64,000 bases of DNA from Punica granatum (Eukaryota > Streptophyta > Magnoliopsida > Myrtales > Lythraceae): the NCBI RefSeq assembly GCF_007655135.1, contig NC_045133.1, positions 23,409,845 through 23,473,844 on the forward strand, in the 5' to 3' direction. Under the pieces are notes generated by a model. The model saw only the letters and a list, made by a program, of their open reading frames with translations. It did not search any database and was not told the origin of the DNA. Both the position numbers and the translations under genes were made by a program. Below are positions 47,183 to 59,907 of this stretch, in pieces. Position 1 is the stretch's first letter; each line of letters opens with the position of its first letter.

Positions 47183-48076
47183 ATGAGTATAGCTAGGATG
47201 GATGAAGTGATGGACTTGAGAAAATGAAAGACCAAGATTAGTCATTGTGACGAACCTTGAATTCTAGCACATAAGTAATGCCCAATTCAATTTCAACATG
47301 TAAGATTATGTAAGATTTTGAGATGATCACTATCGTGTAATCTAAAATGTTGATATTAGAATACATCCTCGTATATTGCGATATCTCTCTGTTTATGGTA
47401 ATATGCGCAATATTCAATATTTACTCTCACGCATGGGCTCCGTTTTGAAGGCCTATCACGTGAAATTAATTAAATAGGAGCAAACACATGCGTGGCGTAT
47501 CAAATTTGCGCTTTGATACTATGTGAAATTTTGACGTGACCACTACCATCTAAAGTAAAAGGTGAACGCTTTTACATACGTCTTTATTTAGTTTTTGATA
47601 TTCAATGCAACTGTTACAGCGAGATTTATGACAAGTTTATGAATTTTTCTTCCGTTGACAATCTTTCTAATACACATCTAAGTAAAATATCAAAACCCAC
47701 AAGCATCTTCATTGATAAATAATAATGTTTATGAATCAAAATACAGTTACAGACATGAATTGGTCGAATAATAGAAGTGAATCCATTATGTAAAGAAATA
47801 AAACAAAGTAACTCAGGTTACAGAATAAACCACATCGGGAAGATCTAATGACCCGGTGCATCTCTGGGTTAATTAGACATGTGGATTACATGACTTGACA
47901 ATTAAACCTTTTCTATAAGGATATGAAAATATCATTCACGGGGAGGGAAAAAAAAAAGAGAGGAAACTATTTTTTACTTACTGATTCCGTTAATCCAAAG
48001 CAGGCATAAAGTAAACCAAACAATCCCATACTTCAAAAAAAAAGAGAGAGAGAGGATCTCAAATTCCTATACAATA
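47183..48076. other. AT-rich spacer
   Basis: No gene or structured element recognised. Confidence 0.5.
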
Positions 48077-48360
48077 TGTTTGGTTTTAGAGTTAAGTAAA
48101 GTTGAATTTGATTTTAATTGAGTTGTAATGGTTGTGTTATTGAATTATAAGAAAAAGTATGAAAAAGTAATGATTGTATTTTTGAATTGTGAAAAAAGTA
48201 ATGGATAATTGAAAAAATTTAGTATTAAAAATTGAATTGAATGGTTTAAAAAATTGAAGAAAAATGAAAAAGTAATAATTGTGTTGTTAATTTTTATTGT
48301 GTAGTAAGTAAAGTTAAAGTTAAAGTTAAAATTTTAAAAATTTCATTGTAAAACCAAACG
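48077..48360. mobile_element. TIR MITE
   Basis: Ends TGTTTGGTTTTAGAG and, in reverse, CGTTTGGTTTTACAATG. The interior is simple and rich in GAAAAAGTAATG and AAAGTTAAAGTTAAAG. The ends resemble those of 42028-42372, so it could belong to a related superfamily. Confidence 0.6.
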
Positions 48361-48364
48361 GGTA

Positions 48365-49190
48365 AAGCTCTTGCAAAAGTTGAATTATTGTTTCTATAGG
48401 AGTTTTGAGGGATAGAAACACCTTCATTGTAGTCATGCTGACCACATCATGCAAAATCCTTGCAATAAGCCTTACTTGCTTTCCGAATAGTCTTGAAATC
48501 CTTTCAATCCAAATCTGGTAAATATAAGCTGTCCCCAGCAACTTGTAAGTGGTAACCTCCGACTTCCTCCTTTAGCAAACAGACCCAACTGGACTCCAGT
48601 CCTAATTGACTGTCGCTTTATGCAACCCGACTCTTCCCAAAATATTCAACCAAAGAGCACTGTTACAGGAGAAGTAATGGTCTGTGTTTTCCCTGATTTG
48701 TCCACTAAATTCACATTTGACTGCACCTACATGAATTCCCCAATCTGAAAATTCGATTTTGTACTCGGACTATCCAACGAGAACAACCAAGCAATAAAGG
48801 AGACTCGAGGGATATTACCTAAACCAAGATTCCTGCATCCCTAATAGCTTTCCAAGCACTTCAGGTAGAGCATTTAACTGCTTTATGGGGAGTCCAACAT
48901 ATTATTCGCTGCTGCAACAGAATTCCTTGAGCTAAACTCTATACAGAGAACCAATGGACTAACATAACCTCTATCCCTAATGGCAGGAAAGCAACTGAGA
49001 CCTCTAGAGCGTGAGTGATAAGTGGACCCACTGGCACTAGTGATCCAACTGATAGGACATATTAGATCCATCCCCTAGTCTGTTGAACTAAGAGGTCTGC
49101 CAAGCTCCTTAGCTGAAGGATCTTCCTCCAACTCTAAGACCATTGTGATCTAATTTTTAATGACCATGATTATGCTAGTTGAGACAACAA
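48365..49190 (-). mobile_element. LINE fragment (zf-RVT region)
   Basis: On the minus strand: WRKILQLRSLADLL (about 49140), a SGSTYHSRS stretch, then VKCEFSGQIRENTDHYFSC with SALWLNILGRVGLH (about 48720-48600), then AYIYQIWIERISRLFGK (48541-48475). This is the C-terminal zinc-binding part of a plant L1-like reverse transcriptase, heavily broken. Confidence 0.7.
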
Positions 49191-49474
49191 AGCAATGATA
49201 TAATTTCTTTTTCCTTTTTTTAAAAAATTTTAAAATTCTGATACCAATATTTTGATTTTGATTTTTGTTCTTCTTGTATTCAACAATAGGCAAAGCAAAT
49301 TGATTTTACTTCGATTGAAATTATCTCATTCCACCTCTAAAAGTATTTAGTTTTAATTTTTGGTCAATAATTTGTATGGGGAAATATTATTTTACAGGGA
49401 GATTGTCCCATGAACTCTTTTTGTTTGATGTCATAGCAATACCATTCTATAAAGATAGAAGGGGAAAAAGAGGT
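49191..49474. other. Spacer between LINE fragment and hAT element
   Basis: AT-rich. Nothing recognised. Confidence 0.45.
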
Positions 49475-49482
49475 AATATGTC

Positions 49483-51545
49483 TAGGGGTGATCGGTTCCG
49501 GGTACCCTGTTTTTTTCATGATACCCAGACCCTACCCTGTAAGGGACCGGTTCCAAGATTTTAGAACCGGACCCTATCCTGTTGAATCCTGGAACCGGAA
49601 CCTACCCGGAACCTGTATTATACCACAGGTTCCGGGTACCCTGTTGAAACCTGTAAATTTTTTTATCTCGCTAAATAAAATTGAAAATATTCCACCCATA
49701 ATAAGTAATCACAGCAAATATAATATCGACATAAATATTCAAGCAAATAATCACATCAATCATCAATTAATTAGCGATTCCATCGCAAGAAAAAAAAAAA
49801 GCAAACGTAAGCTCTCAGTGTATCATCAAGTTTTTTCAGTCTTGTTTTCACTTGTTTTACCGGCTGTAAAACACGAAAAGTCCATAGTTCGTTACAGTAG
49901 ACAAACAGACCAAAACCCAAATATAAAATAGTAATACATGGCTATTGCTTGCTCAGGGTCGAACCGCAGTGACAACATCCTCCCAGCAAAATATTCCAGC
50001 AAGTATTTTAAATTATTAATCAGATGAGCTAGCTGATAATATAAATCTACTTGTATCTTTTGTAGTCCTGGAGCCTATCGTTGTGTTTATACTCCAATTT
50101 CAAATATAGTTCTCCATGGCATTAGTAGGAAGTCTAAGGTGATTCCACATGATAAACATGAGCAACTGCTCTATCACGAACAGCAACAATTTGAGTCCAT
50201 GAGGAACGACTGAATTTTCTGAAACTTATTTGTCTACTTTTTTGATGATTTAATCACGAGAGTACCAGGAAACACGCCATGAAAGAAGTTGAGAAACGAA
50301 AATGAAGTAGAGAAAATGGTGATTTGTTTGTTGCTCTCAGTCGAATGGCCAAAGTTTTTCCACAAGAGGTGGAACCTACTAAGCCGGGGGCAAGGCATGG
50401 TCCTCCGCCATTAGAGCCAAAAGAAACCGTAAAAGCCAGAGACTTTGCATTGCTCGCCGATGCCTGCCTTTCTTCTCATATATCTAAAAAGCGAGAGATA
50501 TTTGAGGATAGGATATCTCTCAGCTTCTAGATAATAGAGTCATCAAAGCACAATCAAGCAGAGCACTGCAAGCAATGGCAATCTGTTATTTCTTCAAGCC
50601 AAATGACGTGGGATCATACATTTGCCGCTCAGGTCACCCTCCGGTGGGGTTAAAGCAAAACAATCATCATCGAGCATCATCATCTTATAAAAACAAACAA
50701 ATAAATAAATAAACAAATTGGCAATGATAAAGTGTGTACTGTGGAGCCTACGAGAAATGCAGAGTAAAAAATTTCACAAAGATGCACAAAGTTTTGATTC
50801 GACTAGGAAAAAGAAAATGGTGATTTGTTTGTTGCTCTCAGTCGAATGGCCAAAGTTTTTCCACAAGTGGTGGAACCTACTGAGCCGGGGGGGTGGGTTG
50901 GGGAAGGCAGGGTCTTCCGTCATTATGAATTTACAGCAAAAAGAAACAGACAAGATCAGACCTGATTTTGAAACTACCAGATTTTAGGCAGTAACTTCCA
51001 CTTTACCAAATGAGCTGCAACGGGGATGATGAATCAAGAACCAAACGCAGAGCTTGAAACACTAGCAAAGATGACGACTTTCGCGGAAATACAAAGCCGA
51101 TTTAGGGTTTTGACAAACATATTAACAGAGCATATTCGATGGAGAGTCCAAAGGAGAATCTTACCGGAAGCGACGGAGACGAGAGCGACGGAGAGGAGCT
51201 GCGATGCGGTCACCGAAAGTCGGAGGCGATGAATCCTGCATTCTCCATTTCTCCCGACCCCTGCAGCCTGTTTCAAACAATGAGACTGAATACTGATGAG
51301 TGAGATTAACTTTCCCTTTTTTTTTCTTTTTTTTTTTTTGTAATTACCATCCGGTTCCGGATACCGGTTGTAGTTCCGGTTCTGAGTACCCAATAAGTTG
51401 GAACTGGAACCGGAACCGGATGTCACCGGTTCTTTATTTTGATACCCGGATCCTAACCTATTTTCAATATGAGCTACCCAGACCCTACCCTAACGGGTAG
51501 GTTCCGACCGGTTCCGGGTATACCCGGTACCCATACACACCCCTA
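49483..51545. mobile_element. Non-autonomous hAT element (2063 bp) with possible captured host sequence
   Basis: Perfect 8-bp target duplications AATATGTC at 49475-49482 and 51546-51553. Ends TAGGGGTGATCGG and, in reverse, TAGGGGTGTGTATGG; subterminal regions are packed with GGTTCCGGGTACC and ACCGGTTCC-type repeats at both ends. There is no transposase. The interior (about 50300-51290) is not hAT-like: it includes a 501-bp offset direct repeat, and on the minus strand a first-exon-like stretch (LRLSVTASQLLSVALVSVAS) followed by a good donor, GTAAGATTCT near 51160. This looks like a captured gene 5' end, which I do not recognise. Confidence 0.85.
50312..50891. repeat. Internal direct repeat within the hAT element
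   Basis: About 80 bases (GAAAATGGTGATTTGTTTGT through GTGGAACCTACTGAGCCGG) occur at 50312-50391 and 50813-50891, differing at only a few sites. Confidence 0.88.
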
Positions 51546-51553
51546 AATATGTC

Positions 51554-53072
51554 AATAAAACAGTATAGTCAAGCGATAGGAGAAATAGTTTTACTTGATA
51601 GAGAAGATGGGTAATTTTGGAAATTAAAAAGAGATGTAAGGGCATTTATGAAAGTTGAATATGGGATAACAAAATATGAGCTACAAAAGATAAAAGATAA
51701 TTGCTACTGAAATCCACTAATCATATATTTGTATCTTCTAAACGTCTGTGCTGCAAGTGTTACGTATATAATCGTGGCATCTATCTTAAGCACAGAAATT
51801 GCACATACTGCACTTGTCATTATTATTATTTTTCAGCCTCCAATTGGCTTTATTCGGGAATCTCAATCATAAACCAGAAGACATTGTGTCAAGAGTTCAT
51901 GAAATTCCTTTACATGCCATTCCTTTATTAGATTTACTTAGCTTGACTACCTAGAAAATATGGCTAAAGAAAAAGTCCTTTGAGAATGTTATTTTTTTCG
52001 AAAGAATGATTATTTTCTTGAACACTCATTATAAGAAGCTTTCTTTTTATCATAGCTTGCAATTGAATTGTATCCGTTACTATTACAGACTTAGATTCCT
52101 CTAACATATGCATTTTGATATTGGCCAATAAACTTTTAAATGGTCAAGTATGATACGCAAGAAAGTTGATGAAATCTACTTCTACGCTTCTTATGTCGCA
52201 CATTATATCATGGCCACACCTGAATATAACTCTTCTATAAGAATATCTCAAATAAATTAAGATAATACAATCTCAAACAAAAATATTTCAATTCAAAATG
52301 TAATATTTTCATGACAAAAAAAATTGCAAAACTCATATACTTATTTTATAGAACTTCCAAGTTTCCCTCTCAAAGTTTCCCTCTCAATCACTTTCTCACC
52401 AAGAATCAAGCCACTGCCACATCTAGAGCAAAATGAAATCACTGGATGAAAAAAGGAGATCAGTCAGCCATCTTCGAAGCAGAGATAAGGACAAAGACAG
52501 ACGGGGACCAATCAATCCCATAGAGAGTGCATAGAAGAACATAGAGCTCTGGGAGGATTTTGATCGGCAATTAGCTTTAGAGCAAGAAGAAGGAAGAAAA
52601 GGGAAATAAAAAATTCATCATCGCCGTCTCCATATTCTCATTTCCCAGATGATGCTTATAACTAAATGCATCTCTCAAGTGCTAACAGAATAAAATCGAA
52701 CATGTTATGGGCGGGAAACGTGTAGCAGAGTAGTGGAGTATTGATGGAGAGGGCAAAAAAGATACCAAAAGGGTATGATGGAATAGACTAACCAGTAATA
52801 TTCGTCTGACAGGGTGGAATCAGCAGCATCTATTGTCTGAGAAAGTTGTTCGAGGCAGGTCATTGAATCAGTACCGAGTGGATATGGAGAAAAAGATGCA
52901 GCGCAATGATGGGAGAGGAAGAAGCATAAGAAAGGAGAGAGGCAATCGAGAAGGTTTGAGGGGGAGAAGAGCAAGAAAAAATGAAGAGAAGGCGGGATGT
53001 GTGAGTTCCAAAAGGGGAAACGTTGGAAATGGTTGAGGAAGGAGAAGGAGGTTTGTGTGTTGCGAGTTCGAA
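51554..53072. other. Spacer without recognisable genes
   Basis: AT-rich to 52400, then mixed composition. Opposing ORFs at 52705-53157 have no domain signal and are judged noncoding. Confidence 0.5.
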
Positions 53073-53086
53073 ATTGTATTGAAGGG

Positions 53087-53242
53087 GAGAAAGAGGGTGT
53101 AGTGCAGTGGCTAACACTCTTACCTGGTAACCTAGAGGTTCCGGGTTCAATTCTCATCGGTGGGACTACCCGTGCCCCTTTATTTAGATATCATTTTCAT
53201 TTCCTTATACTAGGCCATGAGTCTCCTATTGTAATCGAAAAA
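53087..53242 (+). mobile_element. tRNA-derived SINE, well preserved (156 bp)
   Basis: Pol III A-box-like TAGTGCAGTGGCTAACACTC and B-box GGTTCCGGGTTCAATTC lie about 35 bases apart. They are followed by the body GGGACTACCCGTGCCC and a 3' end TTGTAATCGAAAAA. Flanking direct repeats ATTGTATTGAAGGG (53073-53086) and ATTATATTGAAGGG (53243-53256) are a 14-bp target duplication with one change. Other, worn members of the family lie at 6615, 35225, 46268 and 63238. Confidence 0.85.
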
Positions 53243-53256
53243 ATTATATTGAAGGG

Positions 53257-55366
53257 ATACAATTGACAGCTCTCGATTCCGTCTCAAAAATAATTATATT
53301 TATAAAAAAAAATTTGTTAAATTTCACATATTGCAAAAATTATGAACAATAAAATATCACATTCATTTCTCATAAAAGCAATAATTCTTCTACATTTCCA
53401 CATCAAGAAAACAAATAAAATATCTGCGGAGGAAAATGCATCCGCATCTTAATTCTATGCTAGAGGTCCTCATTGCTTTCCATTTCCTCTCCCATGCTTT
53501 CTACCATTTCCTCTCCACAGCTTTCAATTTCATCCTAAAACAAGAAAATGCAGAAGTGAATGGCTTGTCGAATGTCGATAGAGCAGAACAAGACAAGAGT
53601 TTAAATTTAGCCAAACCTAGGTTGAAATGAACATACCAGAGACTGAAGGTAGCAAAAATATGAGAGGAAATGCGCCACAGCATAAATAAATCAACAGCAA
53701 AACAATTATCATAAGTTGAATACATCAGAAGAGGAGACCAGCAGCAAAAGAGCTGTAAATGCAAGCAGAGCTGAGCTAAAATATACATCGGAAGGAGTAT
53801 AAACTATAACAGAATGGCCAAAACTTGACAGAAGCGCAATACAATAGCACTAAGAGCTGATTTAGTTTGAATTGTATCACAGAAACAGAACTATGCATGC
53901 TTTATATTTATCCAGCAAAAGAAAAAAAAAAAAAGCTTTATATTTACCTTTCCTCCATCTGAGTCCCAAAAATCGGATAGATAATCCCATTATTTTTTTC
54001 AAACCCATGACAAAATAAATAATCACATGAACCTTCTTGCGGAGCTTTCATTCTCACAACTACTATGAGAAAAGAAGTTATCGTGCAAGTGCTGCAGCCA
54101 CTATCAGGAGAAAGATGAGACAGATAAATCAAGGCCAGAGGCTGAGAACAGACGATAAACGGCCTATTTGAGAACACGACAGTCCTACTGCTATTCAAAG
54201 AAAAATGCCAGAACAGATAGTATCAAAGCCAAAGGATCACGTCAGCCAATAAGACGTGGAGATGCTGAAGAGAATAACGCCACCCATGGAGGCAGTTGCC
54301 AATCAATAACTTCTTAAAGCAAAAAAGTTGATCTCATGCACAAGAGCGATGCTTCACCTAAGTAAACGTGAAAGATAAAACGAAGCCCCAGCATCAGGAT
54401 GACCAAAAACCTGCAATTTTTCCATTAAGTCAGATGGATCACCTACCGTCCATGAGAAAAGGTACAGCGATGCCACAACTGGAAAAAAAAAAAGCACGAA
54501 ATCAACACTACTTGGCTTGCAATTAGAAAAACACTATTAGCCAAGGTAAAATCTTAAATTTTCCTATGTTGCTAAATGTCAGTTCTTATTATATATAATC
54601 ATGGGAGAGTATAAATACTGAAAAGGTCATTTCTACTATTGATTTGAGCTTCTGCAATACCTGAAAATTCTTACGTAAAATCACTTGTTTCACTTCAGTG
54701 CATTACTTACAATAGATACACTATGGCATTGATATGCAAAAGAAACAATATGTAAAAAGAAATACAAATAACTGGTTACCTTATACAACTTATAATTCTA
54801 CTCCATAAGAATTGTTGCAAGATTCTAATCCTGAAAATAAAATTCTTGGTGATCACATCTAAGTGAAAGCCATAAGGTGATATTCAATTTTGAGAGAAAA
54901 TTAGAAGCATACAGCTTTATCAGTCATTACGCGAAACATTCCTAGGATTGCAATTCCAGCTCCACTTCCCACGGCGTTACCATCCATGATAGCTACCAGT
55001 AGAATAGTGACTATACGATCATTAATAGCTCGCTAAAAGTATCCAAATTCATATTTCATTATAGAAAAATTTTTATGTTTCCCGAGAACTGGTAGGGAGA
55101 GGAGCAAAGTATTGAAATAGAGGACCTTTGTTCCTCTACTTATTATTCTGATAAGTACTTTCCTTAGCTTTTGCAACTGGAGTTTACATATATAAATTAA
55201 AGCAAATTTTGAAGCCTAACAAAGAAACACCATGGTATGACCCTAAAGCTTGTACTTTCAACAGGGCTTGCCATAGTCGAGATGGTCAATCACCATGGAA
55301 CAGCCCCTTCTTTTCATACACAACCTCAATTGTTTGAACTAAATTGTTTCAAAATAAAATATATAG
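53257..55366. other. Spacer without recognisable genes
   Basis: Mixed AT-rich sequence with scattered short ORFs (for example 53501-53788 and 53944-54198, minus strand) that show no conserved motif. A worn exon of an unknown gene cannot be excluded. Confidence 0.45.
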
Positions 55367-55526
55367 CAACAGTAGCAGCAGCAGTAGCAGTAGGAGCAGC
55401 AGCAGCAGTAGTAGCAGTAGGAGTAGCAGTAGCAGTAGAAGTAGCAGAAGTAGCAGCAGAAGTACTGCTAGTAGGAGGAGGAGGAGGAGGAGGAGGAGGA
55501 GGAGGAGGAGGAGTAGTAGTAGTAGA
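55367..55526. repeat. Compound trinucleotide microsatellite
   Basis: Interleaved AGC/AGT units (55367-55473), then about twelve AGG units, then AGT units. Open in several frames as poly-Ser, poly-Arg or poly-Leu, which is a repeat artefact. It lies immediately before copy B of the upstream block. Confidence 0.95.
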
Positions 55527-55539
55527 AATGTATATCCAT

Positions 55540-57093
55540 CATCCATTTAATTTATTGCTAGTAGTAGTTCAAGGGTATCTTAAAAATTATTAGAATGTAT
55601 ATCCGTCATCCATTTAATTTAATGCTAAAAGGTGTAACCTTCCAAGTTTTTTTTTTTGACCATATTTCTCCTTTCAAGTTCCATATGCCTTTTCTTTGTT
55701 CTTTTCGTATTGCTTATAATGCCAAAAGAACGAAAAAAGTTAACATAGTCCTCCTACTTGGTTGTTATATTAGTGGAAGAATGCAGAACAATTCCGCCAA
55801 TTCGGTTTGAAAAGTAGAAATGGAAAGAAAGCATGACGATATAACATAATAAAAAAAAAACAAAATTAGATTCAAGAACATTCAATATTAGATTAAAGCC
55901 ATCAAATGTTGATATTTTTGCCTTTGAAATTATTATAGTTCGTTGTTAGCAAGTTATCTTTTTCAACTGCTAACCTTCAAGCAGCAAAATCGAGATATAT
56001 ATTCATTAGATGCAAATTGCCTCTAGATCAACAAAGGTCATGCTAGAACATTTCTATCAAAATACGTATTCGCACTTCGTCTTATTAGGCGATATAAAAT
56101 TAAAAATAAATATATTATTTAATTAGTAGAAAAAGAAATAAACGTCCTGTTAGGCGATCTAAAATTTAAAATAAATATTTTATTCATTTAATAGAAAAAG
56201 AAATAAACGTCTTTATAGGCGATATAAAATTAAAAATAAATATATTATTTAATTCGTAAAGAAAGAAATAAAATAATCAATCTCATCACATTCTACATTT
56301 TTTGGTCGACGTCCCTCATTATTTTTCTGACCAAAAGATAAAGAGTATAAAATCTAGAAAAATGTATGTTCCATTGCCTCATGTGCCATTTCCTTTTCCA
56401 TTTTATGTTCCCATAAACACGTTTACATCTCATCTTCTTCAACTAGTTAAAATCGTAATCACTACTTTTTGCGTACTTTTTCATCTAACGTGTATAATTT
56501 TATGTCCTTAATTTGATTGTTGTTATTCTCAATTTGAGTTTGACTTTATTTTGTTAATATGGGATATTTCTCATATACCAAAACTATAATACATACAAAC
56601 CGATATTAAATTGTATATCTATTCACTTCCTAATGAATCGGAAAAAAAATAGTTATATTAGCCATCTTAAATATTAAAAAACTAATTTATATTAATTATA
56701 AGCTTCTTGGTTTTACTTGATTTTAATAACAAGATAAAATATATTATAACCACTTATTCTACTTTTATCAGGCATATTAAGGGGAGGGGGTGTAGATACT
56801 TTGCAGTCTGTATATAATTATAAAAGCCGAAACGATACACCGGACAATACCACGTAGGACGTAGGTGGCTTATGGTTGAGTGACTCTTGAAGTGCCTACC
56901 AATCACGATGCGAAAAATGACATAGTATTATTGAGTCACATCATCATCATCATGAAATTCTAAAGGTTCTTCAGTTACTAGAGATGAAGACTCATCTAAT
57001 ATAGTCTCAATAATAAAATTTATAAAATAAATAATTATTTATTTATACGTGTTCTGAGCATATTCATATTAACAAAGCACAAATTTTTATACT
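55540..57093. repeat. CYP81 upstream block, copy B, left part
   Basis: Matches 32776-34192 of copy A, including CAATTCCGCCAATTCGGTTT and CATCTCATCTTCTTCAACTA. A short stretch present once in copy A is triplicated here (56088-56275). Interrupted at 57093 by the CACTA element. Confidence 0.88.
56088..56275. repeat. Local triplication (about 64-bp units)
   Basis: Three consecutive units of TTAGGCGATATAAAATT...TTAAT...GAAAAAGAAATAAA. Copy A has one unit (about 33300-33358). Confidence 0.85.
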
Positions 57094-58475
57094 CACTACA
57101 AGAAAATTAGACTATTACTACAAAATATTTTGTCAAAATATGGTTAGTATTTGTCACCAAATGTTTCTCGTGACAAATTTTTTTTGTCACAGCTTTTGTT
57201 AGAATAAGCTCGTCTTAATAAGTTTGTCGTGACAAAATATTACTTTATCACAATATCATATCACATATTGTGACAAAGTTAAATTTTGTAGTTGTAAATC
57301 ATTTTATCGTGACAAAATGAAATGTCACAATATTAAGATGATTTCGTTGCAATAAATGTCGTTTGTCATGAAAAGTCGATCTTTAATTTTCGAATAACTT
57401 TCGAATGAAATATCTCGTGATAATATACATGACGAATATTCGTCAAAATAACAAAATTAATAAAATTTAAAATTCGTAATTAGAAATAATTAATAATTTT
57501 TTGAAAATATTAATTTTCTAAAAATCTATAAAATTAAATTCCTCTTTTCACGAATTCTTTCGTCATGATTGACGAATTCTTTCATCATTATTATTTTATC
57601 TATAATTCATACAGTTAATTTGACGAATGTTACATTTTATCCAATACTATAATCATAGGCCAAATTGGAGGTACAAAATTAGTGAAAAACGAAAGCAATA
57701 CAAACATTTTCAACTAGAATAAAGAGCACCAAATAGATATTAACCTATTAATCCAAAGTTATAATATTAAAATGTCAAAGAAATTCCAAATTACAAGTCT
57801 AAGAAGAGAACTACTTCTACTTGAACTTAGAAATTAAAGAAAACATCCTAGAATATAGCGATGATCTTTCTAAACCATTTACGTGATGAGTCTTGCGCCT
57901 CCCATTGTCCAAATACACTTTCGTCTACAAAATACAAAACAAAAAATTCAATCAGCATGTTGTAATTTAAAATTAATACATATGTGATGGCTATGATACC
58001 ACAACTCATAAAAATTAGATTTAATAGATTTAATGCTCCAAGATCTTATAACAGCCCTTATCCATAAATAAGGAATCTAAACTACAAGACTACATCATCA
58101 AAATGTAAAATAAAAGTTAAAGTCTCCATAGAAAAATAAAAATATGAACAGTTATCTTCGAACAAAAGGCTGCTTTAAAGGGTTCAAGAGGCTATGACGG
58201 AATGGTTATAAAATAAAAAAGTAATTGCATGGAGATTAACAATAAAAGGGTTAGAGAATATTCGGAAGAATGTCAAGAAAATTATGAGTTCCATCCTATA
58301 GAAAAATCCAAGCTTATCCTTTTTTATTGGTAACCCAATTCAATTTATTGGACAAACAAAACAACTTCCTTCTATATTCTATGAAGTTGATGTCCATTGA
58401 ATAACTGAAATCTAACCAATATAGCCAATAGATAGACAAAAAAAGGAAAAACAAGTTGAAGTTTTTTATTTACCG

Positions 58476-59907
58476 TTAAGGATTTGAGTGAGAGGTGTCT
58501 CTTGCTTCAAGTCGACCAAGCAAATCTCGAATTTGGGCTTCCAGATTGGCATGTGATGACTGCAATATTCCTATATGATCTTGTTGACTTTCTATTTGTG
58601 CTTGTTGACTTCCAATCTTCTGCTCCAACACTTCACGAGATTCTCTCTTAGAGTCATTACCTTCTACATGGAAACGAGCAGTTGATCTTGGCCTAGCAAG
58701 ATGCCTTGCACCATAGCCAAGTCCACGAGTATACCTAGATTTTGGCTTCACAACTTCCTGAAATATCTCTCTTCCTGTTAATGGAATGTCATTCTCTATT
58801 GGTTGTGCATGCAAAGCCTTCATTTGCTCCTGTGAAGGAAAAATATTTTATCATTCAAAGTATCACTATTACTAACAATAAAAATAATAGGTTCAGCTTC
58901 TATGAGCAAATAAATATCTCTAAAAAGCTTTTTAACGTATTTTCATGTAAGAGTGAAATACATAGTTCTCTTGAGCTTTTGGATGGATCCATGTGCCAGT
59001 AGCCCTCTTGTGATGGGCATCATAATACACACCGACTTCTTTAGGCACCGGTAGAGGGTCCTCAGAGATTTCCTACACATAATTATAAAATGATGTGATA
59101 TATCATTCATTGATTAAATTTAGTATAAAAGATTTTGAATTCATCATCAATCTTACCATTTCATACATACGCGGACAATATGATTTTGAACCTGATGTAT
59201 GATTCACCTCAAGCTTCGACCTATTGGCAGCATTTGCCTTGCTAGCACGCTACATTAAAAAATACATTTACTTGCATAAAGGGCATCCATATGGTAAACA
59301 AAGGGGCAGGAAAAAAAAAGAAGAAGACAAACTAGATAAAAAAAATCCTTTAAATTCATCACTCTCGAAATGCTTACACAATGGAATCCAATCTGCCTCC
59401 TCCACATCAATAGGAGGATTTCGACGTGCTTCCTCAATGGTCAAAAACTTTCTATAGTGCTTGCGGCAATTATGCTTGAATTGCCTATAACGATCTGCCA
59501 TTGTTGCATCTACCACTTCTCTTGCATGTGGCTCAGACAGATAAATTTGAAATTCACTCTACAGAGCCAAAGTAAAAAGTACAATAAGAAAATAAATATG
59601 CTTGTTTTACCACATTTCAGCGTCAAATTTGCAGCTAAAGTCATCATAGATACATGCAATACATAATATATCTTAAAATTAAATTAGAATATTCATAGTT
59701 TCTCTTACCTGTAGACGAGCAAACAGTGGCTCTTTCATCTCATTTTTCATTCTCTTCCAATAATATACTCGAAGGGGAACTAGTAATTGGGTGATTATGC
59801 CTAACTCCATCTTAAATATTTTCTTAGCTGGGCCTACGGGTTTGTAGTTATCTTCAGAAATGATAACTCCATCATTTTTGCTACCCTCCTCAGTCGTTTC
59901 GTGACCT
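58476..59907 (-). CDS. Plant transposase_24-like (Ptta/En/Spm accessory) protein of the CACTA element
   Basis: Minus-strand exons, 5' to 3', read from homology and splice sites: about 59907-59709 (GHETTEEGSK...WKRMKNEMKEPLFARLQ), 59563-59349 (SEFQIYLSEPHAREVVDATMA...PLCKHFESDEFK), 59250-59157 (RASKANAANRSKLEVNHTSG), 59075-58970 (EISEDPLPVPKEVGVYYDAH...GTWIHPK) and 58835-58476 (MKALHAQPIENDIPLTGREIFQEV...DTSHSNP, stop). The order and motifs fit the Transposase_24 family found in plant CACTA elements: the middle DWIPLCKHF block, the SGSKSY...HHKRATGTW block, a GYGAR region, and a C-terminal Gln-rich coiled coil. It likely binds the element's subterminal repeats. The coding frame looks largely intact. 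The 5' exon and start codon are not resolved and may lie at about 60500-60600. Not a host gene. Confidence 0.75.

Noticed and set aside
53097..53160. Possible tRNA gene
   Set aside because: A-box and B-box are present, but no acceptor stem or cloverleaf closes; the SINE body and target duplications explain it.
55344..55593. Poly-Ser, poly-Arg, poly-Leu and Gly/Val ORFs
   Set aside because: Translations of the trinucleotide microsatellite in different frames.
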